Source of the DNA: Chroococcidiopsis sp. CCMEE 29
Lineage (GTDB): Bacteria; Cyanobacteriota; Cyanobacteriia; Cyanobacteriales; Chroococcidiopsidaceae
Length of the DNA: 64,000 nucleotides
Reading direction: 5' to 3'
Assembly (NCBI RefSeq): GCF_023558375.1
Contig: NZ_CP083761.1
Location: 1,849,001-1,913,000 of the forward strand
In this document: in pieces, positions 63,338-64,000 of the stretch
Layout: every line of letters starts with the position of its first letter
Position numbering within the stretch: the stretch's first letter is position 1
Program-made: the position numbers and the translations under genes
Notes under the pieces: generated by a model
Seen by the model: the letters and a program-made list of their open reading frames with translations, nothing else
Told to the model about the DNA's origin: nothing
The model's database searches: none

Positions 63338-64000
63338 GATAAATCAGCGTTATCGAGGAAACCAGTATCATGCAGAAACTCAATCACTGCAGCGTTGACT
63401 GCGTATGAACCACCCGCTGAGGCATCATGACCGCAGTTGGGGAGAATTTTTAACTGGGAATTTGGAATAAGCGATCGCAGTTTTTCTCCATCACTAGGCG
63501 GATACCAACTATCTTGCTCACCCCACAAAATTAGAGTAGGACATTTAATTCCACCTAAATGTTTTTGAATTTTACTAATCAAATTCGGTTTATTCTCCTG
63601 CAATTGCTTAATTTCCCACGCTGCTATTTGTAGGTCTTCGGCTACTTTGGTAAAAGTGCCAGGCAATTCAATAAACGGATAACTGATCCAGTACACATCT
63701 TCCTCTGTCAGGATTGATGGATTGAATAGCACTCCGCGCCGCTCTATCCGCATAATTTCTCGTACCAGCGGTGCTAACAGGTAGTTTATACGAGCATAGT
63801 CAACTGTTTGCACCACCCCCAAAGGCATTTGGGATAACAATAACATTCCCCAATGCGGCAAACGCTCAGGGAAAATTGGCACATTCACAACCACCAGTCG
63901 CGCTAATAACTTGGGATACGCTAGAGCAACCCCAAGGCTAACCAGTGCCCCCAGCGATTCTGCTACAACAACAGGTGGCTCATCACACACAGCGCTAACA
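63328..64000 (-). CDS. Alpha/beta hydrolase (5' end outside window)
   Basis: The visible 224 residues are the C-terminal part of an alpha/beta-fold hydrolase; the frame is open to the right edge (VSAVCDEPPVVVAESLGALV), so the internal ATG at 63990 is not the start. The nucleophile elbow is VAESLGALVS (AESLG in place of GxSxG), the acid is in ILWGEQDSWYPPSDGE, and the catalytic histidine in LPNCGHDASAGG. These fit epoxide-hydrolase or haloalkane-dehalogenase-like family proteins common in cyanobacteria, often chloroplast-like pheophytinase relatives. The substrate is unknown. Confidence 0.85.
   Translation of the reverse strand, partial: VSAVCDEPPVVVAESLGALVSLGVALAYPKLLARLVVVNVPIFPERLPHWGMLLLSQMPLGVVQTVDYARINYLLAPLVREIMRIERRGVLFNPSILTEEDVYWISYPFIELPGTFTKVAEDLQIAAWEIKQLQENKPNLISKIQKHLGGIKCPTLILWGEQDSWYPPSDGEKLRSLIPNSQLKILPNCGHDASAGGSYAVNAAVIEFLHDTGFLDNADLSQS

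Overview
The window is cyanobacterial chromosome. The palindrome GCGATCGC (HIP1) recurs throughout, for example at 479, 1425 and 3457. There is a light-dependent protochlorophyllide reductase, a high-light-inducible chlorophyll-binding protein with an HLR1-like promoter element, an aa3-type oxidase with its haem A genes, several cyanobacteria-only small proteins and short heptanucleotide repeat arrays between genes. The genus cannot be fixed from the sequence; a filamentous or Chroococcidiopsis-like genome would fit. I see no tRNA, rRNA, CRISPR array or prophage.

Layout. 1-4.5 kb: end of an ABC ATPase, a MIP channel, aroA and two unknown proteins. 4.8-17.1 kb: a siderophore-iron island with a glutathionyl-hydroquinone-reductase-like protein, a FecCDE-type importer, a PchR-like AraC regulator, an AMIN-TonB receptor, a lipoprotein binding protein, an FhuF-like reductase whose iron-sulfur end is frameshifted, and an MFS exporter. 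A decayed toxin-antitoxin cluster sits inside it. 17.4-28.9 kb: por, trhO, a glycosyltransferase, a GH1 glucosidase, tldD/pmbA, an IS630 remnant, alanine dehydrogenase, an hli gene and small unknown proteins. 29.8-39.9 kb: a PAS-CRP regulator, ctaCDE, ctaA, ctaB and a two-gene ABC exporter. 41.5-57.1 kb: a surface-polysaccharide locus with six GT2 enzymes, one GT4, a flavoprotein, a Wzx-like flippase, a Wzm/Wzt-like exporter, a possible methyltransferase and a GT39-like membrane enzyme. 57.0-62.5 kb, minus strand: an agmatinase-like hydrolase, HypA- and HypB-like proteins and an ABC importer, all behind a guanidine-I (ykkC) riboswitch. 62.7-64 kb: a conserved small protein, a membrane-protein remnant and a partial alpha/beta hydrolase.

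How the parts work together. The riboswitch and operon content make the 57-62 kb block a guanidine uptake and hydrolysis system: the ABC importer brings guanidine in, the HypA/HypB pair loads nickel, and the arginase-fold enzyme splits guanidine to urea and ammonia. The usual automatic labels (agmatinase, hydrogenase maturation, taurine or nitrate transport) would hide this. The iron island pairs outer-membrane uptake, periplasmic capture, inner-membrane import, reduction and probably siderophore export. A tandem 20-bp direct repeat upstream of the receptor is a good candidate operator for the neighbouring AraC protein. Three single-base frameshifts lie within 1.3 kb of that island (14.38-15.66 kb), which means either local decay or local sequence error.

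Non-coding structure is plentiful: a MITE-like element with TATAGCAATC termini, a roughly 230-bp imperfect palindrome, G-rich and CYAAAAT heptamer arrays, and an internally deleted IS200/IS605-like element that now forms the entire leader of the flippase gene.
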